A DNA stretch of 64,000 bases from Isochrysis galbana (lineage: Eukaryota; Haptophyta; Isochrysidales; Isochrysidaceae): assembly GCA_018136815.1 (NCBI GenBank), contig CM030934.1, positions 4,723,587-4,787,586 on the forward strand, given 5' to 3'. Numbering within the stretch: the stretch's first letter is position 1; every line of letters starts with the position of its first letter. The position numbers were made by a program, and so were the translations under genes. Below the pieces are notes generated by a model, which worked only from the letters and a program-made list of their open reading frames with translations, was not told where the DNA came from and searched no databases. Shown here in pieces: positions 1 through 10,458 of this stretch.

Positions 1-127
1 AACTTAGTTGACTACTAGTATAACACATTATAGTCTTAGTGCCTACCTGATATTAGGCTGATGTTAGGTCCTGATCTCAGTCTAAGGTCTCCGATACCTG
101 ACGGCCTTTGACCTGACGGCCCATCCG

Positions 128-612
128 GGAGGGGAGGGGAGGGGGAAGCGGCGGCGGCGGCCTACGTATGCGTAGGACGCAGGACGCGGAGGAGCGGAGG
201 CGGAGGCGTTCCGCGCGCGGGGGGGAAAGGCCCCCCTGCGGTACATGTGGCCCCACTGTTTTTCGCACTGTTTTTTACTATTTTTTTTCGATTCCCAAAA
301 ACAGCTATTTTTAATGTCGTTCATCTAGACCTCACCCGCTGTTTTTCACATCTTAGCATCTAGGACACCGATAGCAGCTCGCCATCGGCCGAGGGGAGGG
401 GAGGGGGAAGCGGCGGCGGCGGCCTACGTATGCGTAGGACACAAGACGCGGAGGAGCGGAGGCGGAGGCGTTCCGCGCGCGGGGGGGAAAGGCCCCCCTG
501 CGGTACATGTGGCCCCACTGTTTTTCGCACTGTTTTTTACCTTTTTGTTTCGATTCCCAAAAACAGCTATTTTTAAGTTCGTTCTAGACCTCACCCGCTG
601 TTTTTCACATCT
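128..612. repeat. GC-rich repeat, two units of about 265 bp
   Basis: Two similar units begin with a GAGGGGAGGGG purine tract at about 128 and 391. Each contains GGCGG repeats, the inverted repeat CCTACG-TATG-CGTAGG, a GGAGCGGAGGCGGAGGCG stretch, a G-run and C-run pair, and then an AT-rich end finishing in GCTGTTTTTCACATCT. A third unit lies at 1772-1990, beyond the element at 613-1753, so that element inserted into this array. ORFs across it are low-complexity and I do not consider them genes. Confidence 0.8.
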
Positions 613-1753
613 AAATTTTTTAAATTTTTAACAAATTTTTATGGGTCGCGGCGCGGCAAAGGAACGGGACTAGCGCGCACACAAGACAGGACTCCCTGCC
701 GCGGCGAGCGCAAGCACCCTTCCCCCTTATGCCACCCAGCACTTCACTAGCTTACTACCTGCGCTAGCCGGAGCACCCCTCCCTCCACACTCAAGCAGCC
801 CCCCACGCCAGGATCCTGTTTTGGTCTCGCAGGCAAGGGGGCCTAATGGGAGGGTGAGGAGCAACTCCTCAAAGAGGAGCTTTGGGGAAGGAGATGTTTG
901 AGTGGGGGCGCTATACCCTTGCGCTAGGCATGGGCAGCGACGCCGCCTCAAAACATGTCCTCCCTCTGGTCTTGAGTCGAAATTTTTGGTGTTTGAATCC
1001 GAGGGCGAGGGGTTTGTGCTTCTTGGGTTGGTTGTAGTGGGATGAGGGAGTGGGAGATGGAGTGAAGTGTTGAAAGAGGGCCCAAGGCAGGGCACTGAGT
1101 TGTAGGTACTTGTGGCCCACAAGCGTGGGGTGAAAACGAAAAGTGTATCAACATGTGTCTTGAATTGAAATTTTTGGTGCTTTGAACAGAGGGCGGGGGG
1201 GTTCGTGCCGTTTGGGTTGGTTGAAGTGTGAAGGGGGAGTGGGAGAGGGAGTCTTGTGTTGAGAGAGGGCCCAAGGCAGGGCACTGAGTGATTGGTACTA
1301 GTGGCCCACAAGAGTGGGGTGAAGACGAGAAGTGAGTCAACAAGTTGGAAAACAGAGGCATGGGGTGCTCTCCGTAGGAGGTTGATGGTTGTGAAGTGCC
1401 CTCCCATGTTGGGTGCACTGATGGTAGAGGTTTCCACCATGGGGAGGGCAGCTGAGCTGCCCTCCCACATGAGGTGCTCTTGGGGTGGGAGGGTTTCCCA
1501 CTGTTGGAGGGGGTCTCCAAGACCCCCTGCATGATGCGCAGAGCCATGGTGGCAACCTGTTCGGTGCCAGTGCTCGCCACCCCGCGCGCTTGCGCGGGTG
1601 TGGTTTGGATGGGTTGGATGGGCTCTGAGAGGGCTTTCTGACGAGCCGCCTCGGGCGGCGTGGGGCGTCCCAGGTGGGGCGCGGTGGCGAGGGTCGCCTG
1701 GGGCTCGGGAGCGGTCGCGGCACGCTCCATAGTTCAAACTATAACAATAGTTT
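613..1753 (-). mobile_element. LINE-derived element, complete ends, 18-bp target duplication
   Basis: The 18-bp sequence CCGCTGTTTTTCACATCT occurs immediately outside both ends (595-612 and 1754-1771), as expected for a target-primed insertion. The minus-strand 5' end is the inverted repeat AAACTAT-TGTT-ATAGTTT (1753-1736), followed by GAACT and the ORF1 start ATGGAGCG (1730). The 3' end on the sense strand is AT-rich and ends in AAATTTAAAAAATTT, with no poly(A). There is no endonuclease or reverse transcriptase, so at 1141 bp this is a non-autonomous copy. It shares the hairpin-ATGGAGCG start with the LINE at 15467. Confidence 0.85.
948..1730 (-). CDS. ORF1-like protein of a LINE-derived element
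   Basis: This 260-residue ORF starts MERAATAPEP, like other ORF1 starts in the window (MERAPTAP at 15491, MERATLPS at 52748, MERADAPP at 23327, MERAGATL at 42450). It is rich in Pro, Ser, Thr and Gln with no recognisable domain. Its C-terminal half is a tandem duplication of about 62 residues, each copy containing TQCPALGPLST. It lacks the RNA-binding region and Cys-rich C-terminus of the 15491 copy, so it is a truncated or derived ORF1. Whether it is translated is unknown. Confidence 0.55.
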   Translation of the reverse strand: MERAATAPEPQATLATAPHLGRPTPPEAARQKALSEPIQPIQTTPAQARGVASTGTEQVATMALRIMQGVLETPSNSGKPSHPKSTSCGRAAQLPSPWWKPLPSVHPTWEGTSQPSTSYGEHPMPLFSNLLTHFSSSPHSCGPLVPITQCPALGPLSTQDSLSHSPFTLQPTQTARTPPPSVQSTKNFNSRHMLIHFSFSPHACGPQVPTTQCPALGPLSTLHSISHSLIPLQPTQEAQTPRPRIQTPKISTQDQREDMF

Positions 1754-1771
1754 CCGCTGTTTTTCACATCT

Positions 1772-1990
1772 AGGACACCGATAGCGGCGCTCGCCATCGG
1801 CCGAGGGGAGGGGAGGGGGAAGGAAGCGGCGGCGGCGGCCTACGTATGCGTAGGACGCAAGACGCGGAGGAGCGGAGGCGGAGGCGTTCCGCGCGCGGGG
1901 GGGGAAAGCCCCTCTGCGGTATATGTGGCCCGCAAGGGCGGACGTTGGCGGTCTGACGGTCTGACGTCCACATGGTTGCATTCTGCAACT
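1772..1990. repeat. third unit of the GC-rich repeat
   Basis: This continues the array interrupted by the element at 613-1753. It has the same order of blocks as 340-520: GACACCGATAGC, GCCATCGGCCGAGGGG, GGCGG repeats, the CCTACG-TATG-CGTAGG inverted repeat, and a G-run/C-run pair. It ends near 1935 and runs into the upstream region of the gene at 2379. Confidence 0.75.
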
Positions 1991-2378
1991 CGAGCGGGCA
2001 TGGTTGCATTCTTCAACTCGGGCCGCCCTCGGGCCGCCTCGAGGCACGAAAACAAAATATGATACAGGATACAGGAGGTAGGAGCCCCTCATTACCTTTC
2101 GAACTGAAGGCGGCGCTTTCCATCCTCCCTCCCTCCCCCCCACGCGGCCCGCGAACACAATCGAAGGCGAGTGAAACCGTCTGGCGCGGGAGGGCGAAGG
2201 GGGAGAAGGAGAGGGGGGGAGGAGGGCAGTCGCCACCACCGCTGCCGCGAGAGGGGAAGAGGGGGCCGAGGGGGACGGGGGGGCGGGGGTGGGGTGGGGG
2301 GGACGGAAGGACAGGGAGCTCGGGGCTCCGCGTGGGATCCGCTGGCCGAAGTGCGGTGCCGCGAGCTTGGCTCAGTGC

Positions 2379-4963
2379 ATGGCGCGCAAGAAGAAGAGTG
2401 TGGCCGCTGTCTTCAAGACTGCCGTCGATGCGCAGGCCTTCCGCAGGCGGGCGATCGAGAAGAACATCTCATTTGCGCGCGCCGAGGACAAGGAGACACC
2501 GTATTGGAAGCAGGCGGACACCGAACTGAATACTGAGGATGCGAAGAATGCACGCATGGCTCTGCAGAGTCATCCAGCCGTTCTACAGGCACTCATACCT
2601 TGGTGGCAAACCTCGAAACGGTGCGCCGAGGTGCGTATACCGCACACTGACCGACTTGCGCGCCCAGACTACAAGGACCTGTGCATCCGCCTGTACAAGG
2701 CCCTCATTGACGAGTGGGACGAGGATGAGGCATACGCCACCGCTGAAGAAGACTGTGAGGAGGATTGTGGCGGCCAAGCGTACATCACGCGCCAGAAGTA
2801 TGAAAGCTCACTCTTCGAGTTGGCGGACATGTGGTCACATGACATTGACGGCAAGGAGTATGCAACCCTGCTCTGGCAGCTCTATTCATGCATCACAGAC
2901 GGTGCCACTCCAGGCACTGCCACGTGGAAGGCAATCCAGGACTGTGACCATATAAGCAGCTCTGTCAATGGGCGCTTCGGCCGCTTCGGCGACAAGATGA
3001 CCGAAGAAATGCTGTGAGCATCTGCTATCTCTACACTTTCCCAATCAATGCGAGGCCGTGAACACCCGGAGCCTCTCGCACTCTCCCGTCCCCGAGCCTG
3101 CTTACTCACGCTTCCCTGACTGGTTGTCACCACAGGATGGGAGAAGAATACCTTGAAACTCTTCGGCTCGAGAAGGAGGCAAAACGGAAGGCTGAGGCGG
3201 AGCGCATTGCTGCGGAGAAGGCGGAGAAAGCAGAAAAGATTGCGAAGCAGCAGCAAGAACAGCAAAGGGCTGCAGAAGCGGCCGCAGCTGCCGAAGCATC
3301 GGCCAAGGCGGCGGCAGAAGCGGCTGCACTTGCGGCTCTGCATCAGTCGGCGATTGAAGCTGAGATGGAGGCCATGCGCCTGGCAAAGAAGGCACGAGCA
3401 GCCACTCTTCGTGCACAGCGCAAGCAGCGGGAGGAGGAAAAGAGAGCACAGAAGGCCAAGGAAGCATTTCGCGAGCGTCAGCTTGCAATGTTCAAGGCGT
3501 TGATGGGGGGTGCGGCGACAGATTTGCGAGGCAAGCGTTTGTACGGCATATCGGTTGGAGCCGGAGCAGGCTCAAATGTTTCGTCCCCGCGCTCACCATT
3601 GCACCCCGATATCGACACCTCCCTAGAACCACCGAATCTTAACTGCCTCAAGAGCATGCATACGCCTCTCTCGCTTGCTCCAAGCGATCGCAGATCCGCT
3701 TCCTCTGTGGGCAACTCATTTTCGCGCCCTCATACCAGTCGAGCCGCACCCGTAGCTAGTGCGCGCGCTGTTGGTCCCCTCCCGTCCATCCACATGTCGT
3801 GTGGCGGCGGAACTGCAGCGCATCCAAGTTTTCCGTCCTCTTCAACGCGAAGCCGAGGAAACCCGGTGCGTCGATGTGGGGAGGGGGAGGAGGCGGGGGA
3901 GGAGGAGGACGAGGAGGAGACAACTCCCCCTCCGCCACCCAGGCCACGGCTTTGCCGGACGAGTCCACGCACGCCTGTGCCTCTCTCTCATGAATCCAGG
4001 GACTCGCACTCTGCTTCTGACGCGGCGCCTGGAAGCAATACTGCACATCTACGAGCGGGTGCTACGCTGGGAGGGATCCCGCCTTCACACACTCCGACAC
4101 GATTGGGCGCCGGACGAACCTCGCCGTTGAGGTTGCACATGGCTGATTGGGAGAGGCTCATCTCTATAGAAGCCGACAACAATTTAGAGGAGCCCTACCC
4201 CGACAAGTGCGGAGGTGTGGCCCACCCAGGTTCACCTGTGGAGGCTCTTGAGCAGGAAGCCTTAGGAGCGACCTCCCCTCTCGCACTACCACCGCAGACT
4301 GACCCCTTGTCAGCACCGCAACCGGCGGCTACTTATTTTTGTTCACCACAACATGAGGCACCACGCTCGCCCAAGCCGGCCACAACTACGCCTTCAGCGT
4401 CGCAACGCTTGGTAGCCCCTCCGTCCATGCCATCAACATTGCCTCTGCCAGCGTCAAAGCTCCCCAAGACTTTGCGAGCAGCGCAGGCAGTGCCGTTTAC
4501 ACAATCCCGGCCGCCGCCTGCCGTTCCGTGTCAGAACCAGTCGCCCACGCCGACCGCAGTGTCAATGGCAACTGCGAGGCCGGAGTCACCATCGACCCTC
4601 AGTCTCCCATCGCCCCTTCCACCCACAACGCATAGATTTGCGGCGATGGGGAAAGTAAACCCGTCGCCAAGAGCATCACCCGCTGCCCAACGACCACTTC
4701 CAAAGGCCCGAGAGATGATGGCTGAAACAATGGACCGGTCGCTAAGGACGGAGCATAGATCGCCTCCTGGACAAGGCTCCTTGCCACGCCCACTTACGAC
4801 GCGCGCACCTGCGGTTGCCCAATTAAGGATCTCAGTGCCACAACCTCCACGAGCAGTCATCAACAAGGGCAGGTACGAATATGACTTTGCCGGTGAGGCC
4901 GTCGAAGCGTGGCAGGCAAGTCCAGAATCGCCCGAACATCTCCCGAGCAAGCAGCTCTGGTAG
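2379..4963 (+). CDS. coiled-coil protein with an acidic protist-type N-terminal domain
   Basis: Two exons, 2379-3013 and 3136-4963, joined by a GTGAGC...ACCACAG intron in frame, give 820 residues. The start chosen is ATG 2379 (MARKKKSVAAVF); an in-frame ATG at 2289 would add a poor G-rich leader. Residues about 90-180 resemble an acidic helical module seen in protist flagellar or cytoskeletal proteins (DYKDLCIRLYKALIDEW, SLFELADMWSHDIDGKEYATLL). Residues about 212-340 form a charged Ala/Glu/Lys coiled coil. The last 480 residues are Pro/Ser/Thr-rich, low-complexity and probably disordered, with a short conserved-looking end near INKGRYEYDFAGEAVEAW. No catalytic motif is visible. A structural or ciliary role is inference only. 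Confidence 0.75.
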
Positions 4964-5930
4964 TGTCCAAGTTACGTCATCTCGGCAAAGTGGGTTATAC
5001 ATTGCTTGCTTCACTCAAAAGTCGTTTCATCTCCATCCAACGTTTTGAGGTTCTTCCTCAGTCATCGCCTGTCTCAAGCGCCCTTTCTCTCGTTTCGAAC
5101 GTTGCCGCAGCTCGACTAGGTGTATATTGTGCAACAGCGACTTAGTCGTCTACTCGCCTACGAGTACCTTCCCCTTGGTCCTTCTATTTATTATTGAGTA
5201 CCTGCCCGCTGGTCGCTTCAAGCATTTACCATCTTTGCTGCTCTGTGGTCATCCGCATGCAATTATCCGCCATCGGTCTCTTTTTATTGTTCGAGGCATT
5301 GAGTCAGGTTCGGATAGGGCGAGCATCGCGCGAATCAAAGGACCATTCCGCATCCAAGCGTACGTGGGTCCACCACGACCACCGCAAATCCATCGCTATG
5401 GCCTCGATTATCTTGTGGCACTCATCCTGCTTGACTTTGTCGCGTTACTCGGGGATCGTTGAGCCCCCATCCCGTTTCTTCTACTGATTCTTTTTTCGGG
5501 CCGAGGCTAGCCAGGGACACCACTTGCTTTCTTGTGGGATCGGTCGCTGGTGTACACGGTGATGGCGACGTCCTTTGACATGCTTTCATGTGCGCTTGCT
5601 GTTTTCGTGCCGCGTTCACGTTCATACTCATACTTCATCCTTCACTTTTGAAAGACTTTTGCTAAAAAATGTTCAAGTTATAATTTATAGCTTTTGCTTT
5701 TTGCCACTAAAACTCTAAATATAAACTCTTGACTCTTGAAGATGAGAGGCTTCGACCTCAGGTTTGATTGTTTGTGTGGCTGAGTGAGTGGAGTGGCTGT
5801 GGCTGTGGCTGTGGCTTGTGATGTAGAGCAGAATTGTTGAAGCATGGGATGGGGCCCTCCAAGGGCGACCGTGCTCAAGGAGGGGCCTGAGCACAGGGAG
5901 CACTGGGGTTGGAGCTGGAGGGAGGCATGG
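4964..5930. other. intergenic region, nothing recognised
   Basis: This stretch has lower GC and mixed T-rich sequence downstream of the coiled-coil gene. It presumably holds that gene's 3' UTR. The only local feature is a short GTGGCT simple repeat near 5775-5818. The small ORFs here have no features suggesting they are genes. Confidence 0.5.
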
Positions 5931-5940
5931 CACCGGCGGG

Positions 5941-6020
5941 GACACCGCTCACACGAGCATGAGGGTGGGGGCACTGCCCCCTCCCCTCGATATTTGTCCT
6001 CCCCCCAGTGCATGCACCGA
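5941..6020 (-). repeat. fragment of the F retroelement
   Basis: About 80 bp contain GGGGGCACTGCCCCCTCCCC, CTCGATATTTGTCC and CAGTGCATGCACCGACCCCG. This matches the 3' part of the F element at 20970-21055 and, reversed, 62035-62090. It lies 70 bp upstream of the ORF at 6087. Confidence 0.8.
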
Positions 6021-6086
6021 CCCCGCGCACACAATAAAAAATAATTACAACTGGGAATATCGGCGGCTGCACTGAGCCGCTGGCCG

Positions 6087-6671
6087 ATGCCGCACGCCGA
6101 CGCAGGTGAAGACGCAGGTGAAGATGTCCCAGCAGGCCCTGCAGAGACCCCGGCAGAGCCCGGGGGCGGGCGGGCGGGTCATCTGAGCGCCCCGGCTTGC
6201 ATTAATGGTCATGTCTCGGGCCTAGGCTCCTTCAGACGGCGAAGGGGTAGCGTTGCGCACTCCCGGGGTTGCTGGAGTGCTGCAGCGGCAAACTGCGAGG
6301 ATGCTGCTGAGGCCGTAGAGGTCGCCAGTCGAGCGCCCGAAGTCAGTGGTGTCGCAGATTTGGCAACCAATGGTGAGTCAGGCGCTCTCCGGCTGGGCTC
6401 CTTCAGAAGGCGAAGGCTTAGCGTCACGCATTCCCAGTGTTGCGGGAGTGGTGCAGCTTGCGAGAGTGCTGCAGCGACGAACGGCCCGGATGCTGCCGGG
6501 GCAGCAGAGGTGGCCCTTTGCACGCCCGACTTCAGCAGTGGCGCAGAAACGCCGTCGATGAACGGGGAGGGCGGAATGCGCATAGCGGACGCCGATCGAG
6601 ACGCCTGCGGGAGAGGTTTGCAGCGTGCAGTACGAAGAAGCGCACGAACAAATGAAGGTAGCCAACGATGA
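6087..6671 (+). CDS. low-complexity ORF with an internal duplication, perhaps a 5' exon
   Basis: The ORF encodes 194 residues. Two copies of about 60 residues are arranged in tandem (from LGSFRRRRGSVAHSRGC and LGSFRRRRLSVTHSQCC), and the reading frame is kept between them, which suggests this frame has been translated. It overlaps the ORF at 6625 in another frame, so the two may be separate exons of one gene joined by a splice I could not place, or a frameshift may separate them. There is no recognisable domain. The Ala/Gly/Ser-rich composition suggests a disordered N-terminal region. Confidence 0.4.
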   Translation: MPHADAGEDAGEDVPAGPAETPAEPGGGRAGHLSAPACINGHVSGLGSFRRRRGSVAHSRGCWSAAAANCEDAAEAVEVASRAPEVSGVADLATNGESGALRLGSFRRRRLSVTHSQCCGSGAACESAAATNGPDAAGAAEVALCTPDFSSGAETPSMNGEGGMRIADADRDACGRGLQRAVRRSARTNEGSQR

Positions 6672-7509
6672 ATTCTTGGTAGCATGTTTGAAGGACGAGG
6701 GAGAGCTGGGCGGCATCACCAAGGCTCTGAATATTGACTGTCACACAATCCAACTCCCACTGGACGACGATGGTGCCTTTCGCAGGGCTGCGCTGCAGGC
6801 ACTCATGCACACCGTCGGGGCCGTCTGCATGCTGCACGATGGGTCGCTGCAGATGAAGACGGACGGGCTTGGGTTCACCCTCCGTGGCGGCTGGGGCGCG
6901 CCCTACACACACGTCAATGCGCCCATCTTCGAAGGCTGGAAGCAGAAGGGATGTGTGCTGACGCTCAACGCTGCAGCACTCTCCTTGATCAACCACAACA
7001 CCGCCACATGCGAGCCCTTCATAAGCCTTACCGTCATGAACAAGTCCATCATAAGGCGTCTCTCTTTCGCTGGATTTCGCCACATGGAGTCGACGGTGCA
7101 GGACAGCACGTGCCTGCAGCTCATCTTCGTTGACTTCCTCTTCAAGTACGACCTGCACTCCCACTTCACATACCACCAAGATCTTCGGCACGGAAAGTCG
7201 GCGGTCTTCACGGCAGTTGTTAAGCTTACAGCAGATGAAAGCAGCCTTCACGTCGCCGGCGCTGCAGCGCCCGCTGTTTTCAAGGAGATTGGTGACGCCC
7301 ATGTGCTACTGTCTCGCATGTACCACAGGTCTGGCGCAAGCACTGCTCGCACAGTGCTGGCCGTCTTCTTCTACAAGATCGGCAGGGAGCGCACGCGTCT
7401 GGAATCAGCCGGAGTCGAGACGGACGAACAGCACGAGGAAACGCAGCAGGGTGAAATAGCGGAGGGAGCATGTTCGAGCGACAGCGACAACAACGTGCCC
7501 AGCCTGTGA
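6625..7509 (+). CDS. putative 2OG-Fe(II) oxygenase-like protein
   Basis: A 294-residue ORF. The C-terminal third reads like the double-stranded beta-helix of 2-oxoglutarate/Fe(II) oxygenases. It has a His-x-Asp metal motif in FTYHQDLRHG (about residue 183), a distal His in SRMYHRSG (about 233), and an Arg about 8 residues later (TARTVLAVFF) that could bind 2-oxoglutarate. I recall similar uncharacterised proteins from algal genomes, but substrate and function cannot be inferred. The last 45 residues are acidic and disordered. The true start may lie in an upstream exon; M6625 is simply the first Met in this frame. Overall call is moderate: the spacing of metal ligands fits, but overall similarity was not tested. 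Confidence 0.5.
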   Translation: MQYEEAHEQMKVANDEFLVACLKDEGELGGITKALNIDCHTIQLPLDDDGAFRRAALQALMHTVGAVCMLHDGSLQMKTDGLGFTLRGGWGAPYTHVNAPIFEGWKQKGCVLTLNAAALSLINHNTATCEPFISLTVMNKSIIRRLSFAGFRHMESTVQDSTCLQLIFVDFLFKYDLHSHFTYHQDLRHGKSAVFTAVVKLTADESSLHVAGAAAPAVFKEIGDAHVLLSRMYHRSGASTARTVLAVFFYKIGRERTRLESAGVETDEQHEETQQGEIAEGACSSDSDNNVPSL

Positions 7510-7980
7510 AAATGGGCCCCCCGCTGGGGTGCACTTCATGTGTTCAGCGCGGGGCTGTTGTGTTGCTGCTGCACTTCCGCTGCTGCGCTTCCCATGTCCG
7601 CATAAGTGAATGAATCAGCTTGAGGATCTTGTATTGAATAGAACGGGTGTGTGCGCGCGGGATTTGATGTGCGCGCGCGGGCTCCGCAGCTGTATGTGGC
7701 GTCGATGCCGCAGTTGGAGTGAAGGAGTGTGCGTGCAGTGCAGGTGCCTGCTTAGTTTTTCCGATAACATGGGTGGTGTGCCCCACCACTTGATCAATTT
7801 TGGCTCTCAACTTGCAATCCCACGCGAGCACGATCAACAGCCACCTTGGCGGGCTACTGGCCGCCCAGCGCGCCCCGTTCACCGTGTCTTCACCTGCACC
7901 TGCAGTTCCTGCACTCTCACCTTCACCTGCACCTTCACTGAAGAAAAAACTTCGGACCAGCACCTTCCCAGTTGGAAAAA
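7510..7980. other. intergenic region with no clear gene
   Basis: The stretch contains a TGTG/GCGC-rich patch (7650-7690) and a short CACCTGCACC simple repeat (7890-7935). It ends at GAAAAATTTTTTATTACA, directly before the F element copy. The ORFs here lack any sign of selection. Confidence 0.45.
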
Positions 7981-7982
7981 TT

Positions 7983-8681
7983 TTTTATTACACCAGCGCG
8001 TCCTCTCCTCGAGTCCACGCTGGGGGAAAACCCCTTTCGGGTAAAACAACGCAGGGGGGGGGGGGCACTCGTGAGATAGGAGCCCAGAAGCGCTAATCTC
8101 CCTCGCTAGAGCGAGTGGCCGCGGCGAGCCGCGGCCCTTCCCTCCTGGCTCTGGCGCCCCCGTCTTCTCTTACCCAAACGGGGCGAGAAGACACGTATCT
8201 GCCGGAGGGGAGAGCTGCCGCTCCCCCCTCCCCTCCCTCTTCCCATTTCCTCCTCTCTTCCCTGCGGCGGGGGCCCATGGCGCGCGCCTGCGGCCCCTCT
8301 TCAGGTCCCCAGGTGGCCCGCAGGGGCCTGGGAGCACAGCTCAGGGGGCAGGTGAGGCTGGGGCATGGCCCTGGCCCCTCCTGCCTCTCCCTCGCTGGCG
8401 CTCCGAGCCCCTGCGGGTCGACTGGAGCTGGCTGGGGGGTCCTGAACAGGGGGGCCCAGGGGGAGGAGGGACTGGTTAGAGGGATGGGCTGGCCACGACA
8501 GGCCAGGGCGGGCGAATCAGGCGTGCCTGTGGGGAGAGGGATGGGTCAGCATGGCAGTGTGCTCCTGGCAGGCCATCAGGCGTGCCAGGAGAGTGGGTGG
8601 TTCCTCCCCCATGGCAGGGGAGGAGTGGAGAGAGAGGGGGGCTCGTGCCCCCCCATGGGTGAACTAAGTATAAACTTAGTT
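7983..8681 (-). mobile_element. F retroelement copy with its 5' hairpin
   Basis: On the minus strand the copy begins with AACTAAGT-TTAT-ACTTAGTT (8681-8662), then CACCC and ATG (8656), and a GC hairpin GGGGGGC-ACGA-GCCCCCC. The body contains the CGCGCCATGGGC, GCGAGCCGCGGCC and CTTTCGGGTAAAA blocks also found in the full F element at 61316-62197. It stops at about 7983, before the usual F 3' end. Its first 150 bp are closer to the copy at 59900 than to the one at 61316, so two subtypes exist. ORFs across it are not conserved in frame. Confidence 0.75.
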
Positions 8682-8699
8682 GCACTTTAGTAGTTATAA

Positions 8700-8883
8700 A
8701 TCACTGTTTGACCGCCCTACCAGAAGGCAGGGGCGCAGGGGCTGGGTTTGGCTGTGCGGGCCCACGGGCCCACCCATAGGACCCAGGACCCAGGGTGGGT
8801 GTCCGTGATGGAGTGAGGAGTAAGGGGGGCGCGAGGCCCAAGGCCCCCATTGACCCACACTTACACTTATAAAAGCAGGTTGA
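8700..8883 (-). mobile_element. G retroelement, 5' part
   Basis: The minus-strand 5' end is CAACCTGCTTTTATAAGTG (from 8883), followed by the start-like CAATGGGGGCC at 8851 and CTCGCGCCCCCC. This matches the 5' end of the TSD-bounded G element at 32906-33828. The copy runs for about 180 bp and ends near GTTTGACCGCCCTACC (8708). The 3' half is missing. Confidence 0.7.
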
Positions 8884-8889
8884 ACGCTC

Positions 8890-9131
8890 AGATGTTTTAG
8901 TAGTAGTATTATTTGTGGAGCTTGGTCTCAGCCCTCACCATCAACCAACCCCCAATAACATCAGCCAACCCCAACATCGATGTTCAACATCACCCACCCC
9001 CCTAGAGCTTTGTTTGAAGCTTGGAGCTTGGGGTGGGAGCTTGGAGTGGGTTGGGGAGCTTTGGGGTTGGACGGAGGTCGGGGTTTGGAGCTAGAGCGCG
9101 TGCTCCATGACCCTATCGTTTTAACGATAGT
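8890..9131 (-). mobile_element. LINE 5' fragment with hairpin and ORF1 start
   Basis: The minus strand starts AACTATCGTT-AA-AACGATAG (9132-9113), then GGTC and ATGGAGCACGC (ATG at 9108). Nearly the same 36 bp occur at 28681 (+), 52772 (-) and 50162 (-). Only about 200 bp follow, and these contain repeats of GGAGCTTGG / GCTTGGGGTGG. The rest of the element is absent. Confidence 0.75.
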
Positions 9132-9390
9132 TGGCACGCCAGGACCGCCCAGATGTTGGAGACGAGGTGTGCGTCGAGGGCGTCGAGGGCGTCGCTTGCC
9201 GCCGCGCACATCGCGTTCGCGCTCCTTCTTGGCGTTACACTCGCCTTGCTAAGGGCGTGGAGGGAGGAGGACCCCCCCCTCCCCCCTCGCGGCGGCAGGC
9301 GGCGTACTTTACCCCTAAAAATATTTTGTGAGCATGAACGAAGCCGATTGACAAGACCAGAAGGAGGGGGGACCCGACGCGGCTCTCGCT

Positions 9391-9655
<265 letters not shown>

Positions 9656-9904
9656 CCCCTTCTCTCCCCTCTCCCCCCCTCACTCTCGGAACATTCCTTG
9701 CTCTCCAGCTAGCCTTGAAGAGTTTCAAATACAAAATGGAAGCTCGCCCCACCTGAGCTGCTGGTTCTCGTCTCCTCTAGAGAAGAGAGTACGACTCTCC
9801 TCTCCCCCCTCCCCCTCCCTCCCGATCTCACGCTGTTCCTCTCTCCCCTCTCTTCTCTCTCTTCTCCCCCCCGTGACTTCAGGAAGTCAGGAGGCCTTCC
9901 TCTA

Positions 9905-10458
9905 AATTCCAACTTCTATTAGTTCTCTTCTCGATTCTTTGCGGCTCGCTGGGAGCACGTGCTGCGGAGCCTTGGCGCGCGCTGTCTCGCGCCCTCTTGA
10001 GACTGCGCAGTTTCTCATCTCTCCATCGCCGTAATCTCATCTTCTTGCACACGGTCCACTCCCTTTCTCACCGACATTTCGAGCCTTTTCGCGCCGGGGC
10101 CTCGCCCTCCCTCCTCCCCCCCCCCTTCCTCTTTCTCTCCGTCTTCCATGCTGCGAGCGGCGACACGCGCGCGCGGCGGAGTGGCAGCGCTTGCCACCAC
10201 GCGCACGCAGCTTCGCCCTCTAGCCCTCAAGAGCGGCCAGTGGATCCCAGGAGAGCTGGGGCTTGAGACGTGAGACCCCCTGCCAGCCGCTGCGAAGAGA
10301 GAGGGAGGAGAGCGAGGGGGAAGCAAAGTGAGGAGAGGGCTGGATAGGCAGAGGAGACAGGATCAGGCGGAGGGAGAACAAGGTAGCGGGGCAGGGAAGG
10401 AGAGGGAGGGGCTGGGTGGGAGGGAGAGGGAGGCACGAAGCAAAAGCAAGGGGAAATC
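9905..10458 (+). promoter_or_regulatory. upstream region of the PLP-enzyme gene
   Basis: This is pyrimidine-rich sequence (9905-10140) followed by a purine-rich tract (10300-10455) directly before the ATG at 10459. No TATA box is evident. It is the likely promoter/5' UTR by position only. Confidence 0.3.

Noticed and set aside
8115-8690. 191-codon ORF over the F element
   Set aside because: Frame is not shared with other F copies; the sequence is a GC-rich non-coding retroelement.
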